DNA from: Phymatolithon calcareum | Lineage: Eukaryota; Rhodophyta; Florideophyceae; Hapalidiales | Length of the DNA: 64,000 bases | Direction: 5' to 3' | Assembly (NCBI GenBank): GCA_977006965.1 | Contig: OZ345379.1 | Coordinates: 124,001-188,000, forward strand | Shown here: one piece after another, positions 21,471 to 32,193 of the stretch | Numbering within the stretch: position 1 is the stretch's first letter | Layout: every line of letters begins with the position of its first letter | Position numbers and translations under genes: made by a program | The notes under the pieces: model-generated | Databases searched by the model: none | Told to the model about the DNA's origin: nothing | The model's input: only the letters and a program-made list of their open reading frames with translations

Positions 21471-22661
21471 ATGGAGAGCGATTCGTCTTCTGTGACGACC
21501 CAACGAGAAATCGAAGCATAAAACTTGGTCTTCTACGCTGATGGCCGCCTGACTTACAATACGTCCGTAGGAGAATTCACTGTGTACAACTTGGATGATA
21601 TTCCACCGTACAAAAACATCAGGATTCCCGGGGACCTCTGGTTCAACGAAGCAGTGGCAAATGTGTATTACGTCACCGATGTCATCATGCAGAGCAACCT
21701 GAGGTTGACTGGTGAACTTTCCTGTGCCAACTCCGTCGGACTGACAACTGGCACGATTGAAATCAATGCCGGAAAAGGCCTACTGGTTGTTTTTCGTGAA
21801 GACAAGACAGTTAAGGGGACTATCCAAGGCCCATGTCACTACAACTCGGACGTCATCAAAGTGGGTCCCGGTGACAATGACATTACGTTGAGAGCCAATA
21901 CGGTTTATGATGTCCATGGACCGTGTGGGCCGACAACTGATTATCAAGGTGTTTATAAAATATCAGCAGCCATGGTATTGGAAAAAACTGGGGCCTTAAC
22001 TGTTCCGTTCTGTCTGATGAAGGACCGCCTCGTAATATTCAAGAATGGCCGCTTCAAAATGGACGTCGCAGGGATCAACGGCAATCAATTATGCGATGAA
22101 TGCAAAAGCCGTACGGCTCTTCTGGTGGAAAAGTGTGCATCAGTTGATTGTTATAACTCTGGAAGGTATCGGGGTGTGCTAAGTGACAAACTTGGAGAAG
22201 GGACAGGAACCGTTCAGTTGCCGAATGTGATAGCAAGAAGAGGAGGTCTTGGAAGCGGACACAATTTCCGAAAATGCCTTTCTGTCATGAGGAAAATATG
22301 CCGTGAAGTTGAGAATCCAATGAAACAGATCTCTCTGAAGACTTTTGTTAAGGAAACAGACCTACCAGTAGATCTCGTGGTCCTGGTTCTGGCATCGTGC
22401 AAAGCAACGTACATGAACCTAAACGGGGACAACCTGAGTCTGATAAACTGCACAGGAGTGTTTTCAGGTACATTCCAGGTCACAGAACCTCTGGTGTTAA
22501 CGTGGGACGAAGTGAAAGGTACCGTCGTCCCAACTTCCTCGGGTCTGTACTCTATCGCAAATGGTGCACACGTGAAGGTGACGGGACGCGAGATTTTACG
22601 CTGCACGCTTGGAAATCAAGAAGTACTTGACGAGTATAACGGCAGAAAGTTGTGGGCGTAA
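21471..22661 (+). pseudogene. Disrupted copy of the unknown gene at 29668
   Basis: The region matches the intact gene at 29668-30861 end to end. It starts at an equivalent ATG (21471), but codon 17 is TAA (21519-21521) where the intact copy has GAA. The remainder stays open to the shared stop at 22661. There is one 3-nt length difference near the N-terminus (IPGDLWF against PPTEPLWF). Between 21681 and 22060 I count about 25 nucleotide differences; from 22061 to 22713 the two copies are identical. If translated, a shortened protein could start at the internal ATG at 21690. I call it a pseudogene, although readthrough or an unseen alternative first exon cannot be excluded. Confidence 0.8.
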
Positions 22662-22830
22662 GCGTCGATTTGAGTTCAATTGTGGATGATGCTGTCCATG
22701 TTGAGCTGCAGCAAGCGTCATGTTTAAGAAGCGCTGCAATTTTCATTCTGCGTGCCACTGTTCCATCGTTTTATCCTCAAAAGGAAAAGAGTGCAAAATT
22801 TTTGATTCTTCCTTTGGTGAAAATATGCGA

Positions 22831-22890
22831 ATTATAAAAAATGAACCTGATTTATCAGTTATCCGTCCGCGGACGGATTAATCCGCGGAT
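22831..22890. repeat. Right copy of the 30-bp repeat plus adjacent palindromes
   Basis: 22831-22860 repeats 21350-21379 with two mismatches. It is followed directly by the 18-bp perfect palindrome ATCCGTCCGCGGACGGAT (22861-22878) and the 10-bp palindrome ATCCGCGGAT (22881-22890). Further GGATCGGA-type words follow to about 23015. This may be the end of an older mobile element. Confidence 0.6.
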
Positions 22891-23035
22891 CGGAGAAGTT
22901 TTCCGGATTTTGGGAGATAATTCATCATTTTGATTGTGTGAATGTATGGTTTTAGGAAAATTTTGGAAGATTTCGAATGGCGATCAGATTTCATTATTTC
23001 TTCCCGGATCGGATTTTTCCGTTTATATATTTATA

Positions 23036-23942
23036 TGAGGAAATTCACTACATGGTCACCAAAAATTGGTAAAATTCACTACATGGCCATCTCTAGCTAA
23101 ATCTACTACTCATCTGTTAGGAGTACGACGGCGCTCTGTAAGCATGTCGTCGTATTCTCTGCAACGCCCGACAAACAACATTCCCGCACTAACCACTCCG
23201 AAATCATGGAAAAGAAGGAGCTCTTGCCACAGGTGGGCGACTGCGCTGAATCAAGCTTTGACGACGTTGTCAACGTCGTGATCTCCCACAACACGTCGAT
23301 GGACAAGACCCACCTCGTGGCGAAACGCAACAAGTGTGCGAAGCACTCTTGTACGCTTTTAGTCGCTTGGTGCAGCATCGGTATCGTTGGACCGGTGGAA
23401 CAAGCACTAGTTCAGGGACGTGTGGATGTTAAAAACGTGGACCAAGCATCATGGGGCCAATACCACGCGTGTAGCAGTCACTGGAGACCAGCCAGTGCAG
23501 GATGATTTGGTGCCGTTTGACCCTGTGTCTAGACCGGGCCGCAAGTGCAAGAAGCCCTACTTTCCGTCCGAAACGAGGGCCCGTCACTGCTCCTCGTGCG
23601 GAAACACTGGTCAATTTTCGCAGACATCCGGGAGACCCAACATCCACAACGTCGTCGAGGCGAAACGAAAACACATCGACAAAGCAGCTCAGTCCATGAT
23701 CATCGACTTTACCGCCTGCGATGATGAAGATGCTACTTGCGACGAGGATCTAAAGCGTAGAGCGTAGCGCGCACAACAAAATTTACTGTCCCATAGATTG
23801 CTCTGACAAACGGATGAGTAGTAGATTTGGCTAGAGTGAGTAATGATAGTACGCTTGACCAGAGGTGAGTAGTAGATTTGGCTAGAGATGGCAATGTAGT
23901 GAATTTTACCAATTTTTGGTGGCCATGTAGTGAGTTTCCTCA
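23036..23942 (+). mobile_element. 907-bp Mutator-like (MULE) non-autonomous element with TIRs and TSD
   Basis: Terminal inverted repeats of at least 80 bp begin TGAGGAAATTCACTACATGG on the left (23036) and end in the matching complement at 23942. The element is flanked by the 8-bp direct repeat TATTTATA (23028-23035 and 23943-23950), a target-site duplication in the size range of Mutator-like elements. The interior (about 23206-23767) keeps fragments of a transposase C-terminus on the plus strand in different frames: SSFDDVVNVVISHNTS, then RPGRKCKKPYFPSE with a CSSCGNTGQFSQTSGRPN knuckle. The catalytic core is missing, so it cannot move by itself. Confidence 0.85.
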
Positions 23943-23952
23943 TATTTATATT

Positions 23953-24930
23953 GAAGAAATTCGCTACATGGTCACCAAAAGTGGTAAAAGTAGGTTAAAT
24001 ATCCACCCCTAGCAAAAACTACTACTCACCCATAGCAAAATATACTATCATACTCACCCAAATCGAACCTATTACTCATCCGTTTCTCAGAGGACTCTAT
24101 GCTACAGTGAAATTTATTGCGTACGTTACTCTCTCTGGTTTAGCTGCTCGTTGCAACTATTGATAGCATCACCGTCATCGAAGGCCGTGAGGTCGGTGAT
24201 CATGGACTGAGCCGCTTTGTCGATGTGCTTTCGCTTCGCCTCGACAAGGTTGTGGATGTTCGGCCTACCGCTTGTCTGTGAGAAGTGACCGGTGTGTCTA
24301 TACGAGGAGCAGTGACGGACCGTCATTTCGTGCGGAAAGTAGGGCTTCTTGCGCTTGCCGCCCGGCTCAGCTACAAGTCCAAACAGCACCAAATCTTCTT
24401 GTGCTAGCCGGTCGCCAGTGACTACAACACGCGTCATGCTGGCCTCGTGTTGCTTGTCCTACAGTCGCAACAGCCATAGTCCCCGAACCAGTGCTTGTTC
24501 CACCGGTCGAACGCGATCCGATGCTGCACCAAGGGCCTAGAAGAGTAAAAAACCGCAGCGACAACGTGGCTGCATGACCACTGGTGATCTTCAAAGTGGT
24601 GACAAAAGCATGTTGCGTGGTAGTCGCTGCTAACTTTCACCTTGAATGGTGTCACTTTGCTGTATCAGAGGCTTCTTGTTGCGCATAGCCCTAATTGACG
24701 AAGCGCGGGAGATTATGACGTTACCAATATCGTCAAAGCTTGATCCAACGTAGTCAACGAATACGGAATTCTCACAAATTTGTCTAAATTTTAAGATTCT
24801 TAGAGTGTTCGATATCTGAATATCGTCAATGCCTGAGCCATGGTGCATGCATGCAATTTGTAAACTTTTTGAGTCGGTTTCACGGAGAAAAATTAACACG
24901 TAGGCGCTTTGCAAAGCCGAGAACAAGGTT
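23953..24930 (-). mobile_element. Second, inverted and truncated MULE copy
   Basis: Immediately after the first element, 23953-24110 resembles the first element's terminal repeat and sub-terminal sequence (CTACATGGTCACCAAAA, later ACTCATCCGTTTCTCAGAG). Minus-strand frames from 24930 down to 24126 carry the same transposase fragments: SSFDDIGNVIISRASS; a SWIM-type zinc motif CFCHHFEDHQWSCSH; KRKKPYFPHE with a degraded knuckle; and HNLVEAKRKHIDKAAQSM. Several frameshifts break the gene. The SWIM motif followed by a Cys knuckle is typical of MULE transposase C-termini. I do not see the far terminal repeat, so the element is probably truncated at about 24.95-25.1 kb. Confidence 0.75.
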
Positions 24931-25550
24931 GTTCAATTTCTGGCCGAGTAAGGATACACTGGATACCCAACATATCCTTCAACGAGGCGCATATTACCGC
25001 CAAATTGACGGACATGGGGCTGGATTAAGATCAGCCAACTTGTAACGTATGCTTCTAGTGCACTGTAGACGTTATAAACGGACCCTAGTACGCGATTCTT
25101 GCACATATCACGAGCCCACCAGGTCGTCTAGTATGATATAGTTACGCCTTAGTCACGGCGCATTTCGGAAAAAATGGACATCGGGGCGTAGTCCAGCTGG
25201 TCTGCATGTGTTGGCGCAGATCGGCGGATCTTCGCCACGGAGTAGTCCAGGAACGGTTGACCGGAAAGGCCGTGCAAGTTAAGAGGTCACCAACGTCCGT
25301 ATGCAAACATAGGGGCGAGGGTCCGAGGATCGAGGCTTGACCGAAGGCGCAGAGTCGAGGTCGTACGCGAGGCCTTCCCTGAGACGAAAGGACCGCGAAG
25401 GTTGGAACGGAAAACGGTCGATCTGGACCAAACACTGGTTGCCCCTTTTACTGAAGGCCGGCGGCGGAAGCCCGCCATATACTACCAAATGGGTCTTATC
25501 ATACTACTACTAACCCTAAGCGGAGAGGACAGCGAGGTCGAAGGCACTGA

Positions 25551-26836
25551 GTGCAAGCCCTTGAGGGTCGTAATGGCCGCCGAAAAAAAGGCCTCAGGGC
25601 CACCCATCCATACTACTACAGTGCAATTGCAACACTTTCTGTCGCAACCACACTTAAGTTGCCCATTTTTACAAGCGACGTTTCACAGGCGTACACCCAG
25701 TCCCACTATCTAATCATCCGTCGAGTCTACGTGCGACCACCGGGCGAACTAAACCTTCCGCTTGGTAAGGTATTGCACGTGGTTCGTCCAATTTATGGAT
25801 TGCCAGAAGCTGGCGTTCATTCGTTTCACACATATGAGAACCACCATATTGAGAGCTTGAACATGCGTCCAATAGCACATGACGCCTGTGTTCTAATATC
25901 TTACACGGGTTACGGCGCCATGGGAATTACGTGCATGGCGAGCGATGTTGCGTCCTTCGGTATGACATGCATGCAAGTTGATGACACTCTTAACTCCAGT
26001 AACCAACAGTCCATTTACCTGGAACAGACTGAGTCTACAAAATTCAAGTGAAAGCCCGTGTACGTCCTCACGGATGTCAACCCACTGCGCTTCAATAGTG
26101 CTAATATTAGCAAAAACGACGTAATTTTGTCACTGGTACAGTCCGAGCACATTGATTGCTTGAAAACCGTCAAACGAGAGCACGGTGCGTACATTGCAGT
26201 TGTCAGTCGCCTGATCTGAGTGTCCGATTCTCCACTGCTGCGCAGACACTTGAAACCAGTGCCCCACATGTCACGTTTCTCAACATTTCCATCTTGACAG
26301 CCCTGGCATCCCGGACACGAGCTTTAAAATTTGTTCCACTGGATGTAGCCTCTTTGCATTTAGCGTTGTTCATTGGCACCAGTTTTGCATCAAACGCGGG
26401 GCATTCCTAGCAGCTGGGTTTCGTGCTTGTGCTAATGGATACGTCTGATCGTTCCAACATTATACACTACGGCTGAACAAAGTCAAAACAGATGACCCGG
26501 AACATGTTCGCGGCGGAGTTGTATGCGATGATTCACGGCTTAGACACCGCGATGGTCCTGCTACACATCCTGGAGAGAATCAAGGGCTGGAAAGTCTCTC
26601 TCAGGGTCTGCACCGATTTGAAATCCCTCTACGATAGAGTGACACGGATCACGACTACCTCCGAAAAGAGGCTCCTCATTTACCTCGCACTCTTCCGCGA
26701 GGCGTACGAGGACAGAGACATTACGGATTTTTCTCGATTCCCGACTGATAGAATCCCGCTGACGGACTTACGAAACCGAAACCGTGCTCCGCTTTATTCC
26801 TACTTGTTTCAGAAAACAAGCTCAACTTCACACTAA
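25551..26836 (+). mobile_element. Degenerate copia-type (Ty1/copia) retrotransposon, RT and RNase H
   Basis: 25551-26051 carries a copia reverse transcriptase fragment with TSDVSQAYTQS, VYVRPPGELNLPLGKVL, PIYGLPEAG and a late MQVDDTLNSS (the catalytic VDD-type box). After frameshifts, 26170-26410 holds FVPLDVASLHLALFIG, the connection/RNase H start. 26492-26836 holds the RNase H segment (MFAAELYAMIHGLDTA, VCTDLKSLYDRV). The order is correct for copia elements. Gag, protease and integrase are not recognisable upstream, and no LTRs could be paired. Multiple frameshifts and stops show that it is dead. Confidence 0.8.
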
Positions 26837-26839
26837 ATG

Positions 26840-27925
26840 CATGGGTTGAATGCCATCCACCCGTCTGGGCAGCTATCCTAGGACCTGCTGGGGTGCGGCC
26901 TGAAATCTAAGGGTGGATGGGATTTTAATAACATATTGTCTCCTTCCTTGCTTTTATGCTTTATACTTGTTGTGGCGTTCTCGTTGTACCGCGCGACGAC
27001 TATGTTTCGGGGTTTCAGACCTTTCTGAAAGTCATGGGTTCATCAGTAAGAACAAGCAGCCGATACGATTCAACGTGCCAAACGCATTTTTTTAAAGTGC
27101 TGTGCGTGCCGCGCCATCAGCGCGATGATTCCGCTTGTTTTGCACTGCCTTATCATAGTACTGTTGGGGACCGTCCCAGGTGATATTGTGTTTATACCAG
27201 AATCAAAGATGGGCTGCAATCGCAGCACTGCGCGAAGATATTTCGCACTGGCCTGGATGGCCTGCAGGAAAGCTACCACCAGTACTTACATTGCGCGCTG
27301 GTGCGTATTTAGGACTGGGGCGGTAGAGAAAATCAACGAAAGAAAAATACCGTTTGCACAGCAACCTTGGCCACCGACGAGAGTCAGCACTGCGCACATT
27401 GCGCGAGCAGTACAACTTCACCGACATCCTAAATCGTAGGGTGGTGAACAGGGAACCAGTCACACCCCTGCGAGTTCGTCCATGGCGTCATCCACAATGG
27501 CGTCTCTCACATCTTCGTCATCTTCTATGTCCAACCAACAACTGATGTCACGTCACGTTGTTGATGTATCGATGAGTTTGCCATGCTCATCATCACTAAC
27601 ACCGAGAGCCAGTTTTACCAACATTTCCATGACCCATATGACCTCTTCATTTTTGGAGGTGTTCTTCATTCTACTGAATGTCGCGTTTACATCAGCAGCT
27701 TTATCGACCGGAAAAAATTGCCGACTTTATCCTGCACCGCGCAAGAGTCATCTGGGATACTTCGTCCCACGTGGATTTCACCAGTTTATTGTGGCGTCCT
27801 TACAGCTTACAGGTGCTTACACTGTAAGCACCGTGCGGCGCCTGCGGCGGGCTAGGAAGCCGCTTCGCGACTTCCAGATTCTTCCATTGATCCAATTCTC
27901 ATACTGCCAAGTCATCTTTTGATCC
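26840..27925. other. Unassigned sequence between copia and pogo relics
   Basis: About 1.1 kb without a recognisable gene. Several plus-strand frames of 60-146 codons overlap here but none matches a family I know. It may contain the 3' end of the copia relic or a third decayed element. A region near 27800-27850 contains short complementary words (CTTACA / TGTAAG, GCGCCTGCGGCG). Confidence 0.35.
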
Positions 27926-27929
27926 ATTG

Positions 27930-29302
27930 TTTTTTCTATAAAGGTCGGCGCCTCGCGCCGCGCTTTGCTTTCCGCCAGGGAACATCTCGCCCAAAGCCAG
28001 CCTGCCAACTTGTGCGTTTAACAACCTCACATTTAGCGACATCAAGCATGTGAGGTTCATATCCTTCTCGAAGTCCTTTCATCCCTCCTAGCAGTGAAAT
28101 GTTTAAATTGCGTTGCTCAGCTCGAGTCTCTAGGTCTTTAATAATTTCACGTAGTACTAGTTTTCGATATATCACCTTCTAGGCGGCGATGATGCCTAAA
28201 TACATTGGCTGGTGAACAGCAGTAACATTTGGAGGTAGTTATTCGATTATCACTTGTCCGCGAATATCTCTCAAATCTTTCGTGTGCGAGGATGCATTGT
28301 CAGCGACCAACGCAACACACTTAGATGTGTGTGCGCGCACGTGTGGAAGGAAGATAGATATAAACCAGTTACGAAAGCTTGGTCCATCAGACCATGCCGT
28401 GTTATTGATAAAGTGAGGGACCGGGTGCTTCCCTAAACGAAAAGCTCTTGGGTTTTTCCCAGTACCAATAATAGAACATGGAACCTTGTGAGTGCCATCA
28501 GAATTTTTACAAAGATACGCAGTGGTACGGCCTTCATGCTCTCGGTCCCCCGAATACTCTTCTTAGATTCGTGTTTCAGGACGTATATTCGACGAGTCAG
28601 CAGTTTGTAGAAGAGGCCCGTTTCGTCCACGTTGTAAATGCAATTCGTATCGTATCCTCGTAGTTTTTTGCTCAGGGAATCGATGTCGCGGGCTGCCTCG
28701 GCGACGGGTGCACTACTTTCCTGACCACGAAGCGATATGGGCTCCAACCCATGACGTTGAACAAACTTTACTACCCACCCAGTCGATGCTTAGAACTGCT
28801 CGACAGTGGCATGCTTGCTGACCGGTAGTTCTGCAGTTAGCATGGTTTCTCGAATTAAGAGTGGGCGCTGCATCAACATCGCTTGTGTGACAGGCATCTT
28901 CACCGCTCGGGCAAGCTCGACGCGCACAGCGTGCGACACATTGGACATGGAACAACAAATAACGGATCATTGTACCTTGCGATCGATAATCGGAAACTTG
29001 GCAGTTCGGTACGACTTCGTCGTCAGACCCGTCCCGTCCTGGACCTTCTTTCTCAGAACCGATGCTTCAGCCTTGATTTTGGAGACTGTCCAACGACTTA
29101 TCTTGTACTTAGTCATAACGGCGGTCGCATCGTAGTTGATAGCGAGCATCTCTAGGGCGTCCAGCATTTCGTTCAACGAAATTCGTGTGCGGTTGCTCGT
29201 CTTCTTCTTCATGGTCCAGCGCGCAACCGTGACCGAGATGAACATCGGTGAGCCCGTGGCTGCACAGCTTGAATACGTGTAAATTGTTTGATCTTGTGCC
29301 AT
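27930..29302 (-). mobile_element. Decayed pogo/Tigger-type DDE transposase
   Basis: On the minus strand the ATG at 29302 opens a frame with a CENP-B-like helix-turn-helix (RISLNEMLDALEMLA, KYKISRWTVSKIKAE). After a frameshift at about 28970-28750, the frame 28747-28433 has the DDE_1 core signature: CIYNVDETGLFYKLL, containing the first catalytic Asp, then ESKKSIRGTESMKA. A further frame at 28175-27936 (SLLGGMKGLREGYEP) is probably the C-terminus. Frames are broken at least twice. Terminal inverted repeats were not found, so the limits are approximate. Confidence 0.75.
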
Positions 29303-29667
29303 CGCGAGCGAGCATGCACTAATGGGAGTGAAGCACTATAAAAAATGGCACTATATCGAGACCCCCTCTGTATATTAGTAAATACGGCAAACTTGGTGAG
29401 TATATAAGTAATTTCCTCAAAATAATTTAATCATTAAAATTTGGATGAAATATTTGAAGATTTCCACTGCTAAATTTTCACTTCGGATTAGTTTTTACTT
29501 CAAACTACGTGGCCTGAAGTGGATTACGAATTTGATACTAGCCACTTCGAGGATAACGTGTAATCCGTAATTCGTCCAAGTCGAACGCCACACGAAGGGG
29601 GCAGTGTTGTAAATTTAAGCACACATGGTGGCCAAGTTGCGGAAGTCGTCCTGATGGTACAGTAGAC

Positions 29668-30861
29668 ATGGAGAGCGATTGGTCTTCTGTGTCGTCCCAA
29701 GGAGAAATCGAAGCAGAAAACCTGGTCTTCCACGCTGATGGTCGCCTTACTTACGACACGTCCGTAGGAAAATTCACTGTGTACAACTTGGATGATATTC
29801 CACCGTTCGACGTCATCAGGCCCCCTACGGAACCCCTCTGGTTCCCTGAGGCAGTTGCAAATCTGTACAATGTCACCGATGTCATCATGCAGAGCAACTT
29901 GAAGTTGACTGGTGAACATTCCTGTGCCAACGCCGTCGGGCTGACGACTGGCACGATTGAATTCAGTGCAGGAGACGGCCTACTGGTTGTTTTTCGTGAA
30001 GACAAGACAGTTAAGGGGACTATCCAAGGCCCGTGTGACTATAACTCGGACGTCATTGAAGTAGGTCCCGGTGACAATGACATTACGTTGAGAGCCAATA
30101 CGGTTTATGACGTACATGGACCGTGTGGGCCGACAACTGATTATCAAGGCGTTTATAAAATATCAGCAGCCATGGTATTGGAAAAGACTGGGGCCTTAAC
30201 TGTTCCGTTCTGTCTGATGAAGGACCGCCTTGTAATATTCAAGGATGGCCGCTTCAATAGGGACGTCGCAGGGATCAACGGCAATCAATTATGCGATGAA
30301 TGCAAAAGCCGTACGGCTCTTCTGGTGGAAAAGTGTGCATCAGTTGATTGTTATAACTCTGGAAGGTATCGGGGTGTGCTAAGTGACAAACTTGGAGAAG
30401 GGACAGGAACCGTTCAGTTGCCGAATGTGATAGCAAGAAGAGGAGGTCTTGGAAGCGGACACAATTTCCGAAAATGCCTTTCTGTCATGAGGAAAATATG
30501 CCGTGAAGTTGAGAATCCAATGAAACAGATCTCTCTGAAGACTTTTGTTAAGGAAACAGACCTACCAGTAGATCTCGTGGTCCTGGTTCTGGCATCGTGC
30601 AAAGCAACGTACATGAACCTAAACGGGGACAACCTGAGTCTGATAAACTGCACAGGAGTGTTTTCAGGTACATTCCAGGTCACAGAACCTCTGGTGTTAA
30701 CGTGGGACGAAGTGAAAGGTACCGTCGTCCCAACTTCCTCGGGTCTGTACTCTATCGCAAATGGTGCACACGTGAAGGTGACGGGACGCGAGATTTTACG
30801 CTGCACGCTTGGAAATCAAGAAGTACTTGACGAGTATAACGGCAGAAAGTTGTGGGCGTAA
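29668..30861 (+). CDS. Unknown beta-repeat protein, intact paralogue (397 aa)
   Basis: ATG 29668 opens an uninterrupted frame. The protein begins MESDWSSVSSQGEIEAENLV and has no clear signal peptide or membrane span. It seems to be built from repeated beta modules: TTGTIEFSAGDGLLVV...VKGTI near residue 95, VFSGTFQVTEPLVLTW...VKGTV near residue 335, and a weaker GTGTVQLPNV block between them. A Cys-rich stretch (LCDECKSR, KCASVDCYNSG, CLSVMRKICRE) lies in the middle. I recognise no family. A disrupted duplicate lies 8.2 kb upstream, and the last ~650 bp of the two are identical. The gene sits amid transposon relics. It may be host-encoded or cargo of an unrecognised element. Function unknown. 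Confidence 0.75.
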   Translation: MESDWSSVSSQGEIEAENLVFHADGRLTYDTSVGKFTVYNLDDIPPFDVIRPPTEPLWFPEAVANLYNVTDVIMQSNLKLTGEHSCANAVGLTTGTIEFSAGDGLLVVFREDKTVKGTIQGPCDYNSDVIEVGPGDNDITLRANTVYDVHGPCGPTTDYQGVYKISAAMVLEKTGALTVPFCLMKDRLVIFKDGRFNRDVAGINGNQLCDECKSRTALLVEKCASVDCYNSGRYRGVLSDKLGEGTGTVQLPNVIARRGGLGSGHNFRKCLSVMRKICREVENPMKQISLKTFVKETDLPVDLVVLVLASCKATYMNLNGDNLSLINCTGVFSGTFQVTEPLVLTWDEVKGTVVPTSSGLYSIANGAHVKVTGREILRCTLGNQEVLDEYNGRKLWA

Positions 30862-30999
30862 GCGTCGATTTGAGTTCAATTGTGGATGATGCTGTCCATG
30901 TTGAGCTGCAGCACGCGTCATGTTTAAGAAATGTAGTAGGGCTTCGATATTCACTCTGCGTGCCACTATTTCGTCGTTTTATCTTCTCAAGTACAAGAG

Positions 31000-31790
31000 T
31001 ATAAAAATTTCGTTTCTTTCTCCTATTCTATGTTTCGGACGCCCCCTTCGGCACACGTCTACCCTGACCTCGCCACACAAATGCGCAGAAACCTCAGCAT
31101 GCGCACAATTCGAAGCGAAATCTCAAGCACGGCGGGCGGTGGTTGGCGCGGTGCTCGACGCGTCGATGATCAGCTCGTGGTGCTGTACAAGACGGTGGTT
31201 GATCGATCTTTATGACTTTCGCTTCGCAATCATGTTCAAGCTGATGAAGTACACCAGCAATCCCATCTCACTCTAGTTCTGATCGCTGTTCGTGGTCTTC
31301 CAGGAGCGCCGCGCACCCTTCTCCTCGCCGTCGCCTTCTCCTCCCTGCTCACCATGCTACTCGCTCGCCATGTATCAGGCCGTCCGCATGACCATCGCTC
31401 GCATCGTCTTCCTAGACGAGTTCCTCATCCGTGTGCGCGCACTGCTTCACTGCAACAATGCTTTGCGGACGTCTGTCATTCTAGCCGGAGCAGTAGATGT
31501 GCTAGAAGAACGCAACTGCGACTTCGACTCATGCCACTAACGTGCCCTGTATTGGCTGGTGGGAGCCAATGACGCATGGCCACGTATGAATTTGTCTTGT
31601 TTGTTGGACCAGGGGAATGTTTGTTGGACCAGGGGAATGTTAATTGCCCTGGTTGGACCTTCACAAGCGCGGCCAATGCTCCGTGTAAAGAGAGAGCTCA
31701 TAGTGTCCTGTGCAACCTCAAGCCTGCCAATCTTCCGGACGTTACTCAGTACGCCGTGTCGCGCGCTGTGCTGGACGAGCTTTGGCAGAT
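31000..31790. other. Upstream region of PHF5A
   Basis: About 0.8 kb between the unknown gene and PHF5A with no supported gene. Short frames are Arg/Ser-rich and unrecognised. It contains a perfect 20-bp tandem duplication at 31601-31640. The PHF5A frame is open upstream of its ATG for about 80 codons, but those codons do not match the family. Confidence 0.4.
31601..31640. repeat. Perfect 20-bp tandem duplication
   Basis: The unit TTGTTGGACCAGGGGAATGT occurs twice without a gap. A partly complementary CCCTGGTTGGACC follows at about 31647. It lies 150 bp upstream of the PHF5A start codon, so it may be promoter sequence or a simple slippage product. Confidence 0.85.
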
Positions 31791-32193
31791 ATGTCGCGCC
31801 ACAATCCAGATTTGGTGATGTGCAGGAAGCAGGCAGGAAAGACTGTTGGACGGCTTTGCGAGAGATGCGAAGAAAAATGTGTTATCTGTGATTCGCTCGT
31901 CTCTGCGCGCACTCCCGTCCGCATTTGTGATGAATGCAACTACGGTTCATATCAAGTACGCGTCCCACTTTCATTCAATTTCCGTTCACCGGCGCCGGTG
32001 AATGCACTCTAACCTGCCTAGCCTTTTTTAACAGGGGAAATGCATCGTGTGTGGCAATGACGGAGTCTCCGACGCCTACTACTGCAATGAGTGCACAATA
32101 CTTGAGAAGGACAGAGATGGGTGCCCGAAAGTTGTCAACGTTGGCACGGCCAAGATTGACCTTGTGTTTGAAAGGAAGAAGTATAAACGGTAG
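31791..32193 (+). CDS. PHF5A: PHF5A/Rds3, SF3b splicing factor subunit (2 exons, 107 aa)
   Basis: Exon 1 is 31791-31955 (55 codons, ending CNYGSYQ) and exon 2 is 32035-32193, starting [10 protein letters not shown] and ending FERKKYKR. The 79-bp phase-0 intron starts GTACGC and ends TTTAACAG, with a likely branch site CTCTAAC. The spliced protein matches PHF5A almost along its whole length (human protein 110 aa), including 12 cysteines: C11, C23, C26, C30, C33, C46, C49, C58, C61, C72, C75 and C85, which build the zinc-knotted fold. PHF5A helps SF3b hold the branch-site adenosine in U2 snRNP. The start is fixed by family length ([11 protein letters not shown]). The gene converges with the Pol I gene, 262 bp away. 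Assignment is strong; splice sites are confirmed by frame and family sequence. Confidence 0.97.

Noticed and set aside
22860-23030. CRISPR-like or regulatory array suggested by repeated GGATCGGA words
   Set aside because: Repeats are irregular palindromes without constant spacers; better read as the remnant of a mobile element end.
29320-29430. Candidate terminal repeat for the pogo relic
   Set aside because: I looked for its complement near 27.9-28.2 kb and found none.
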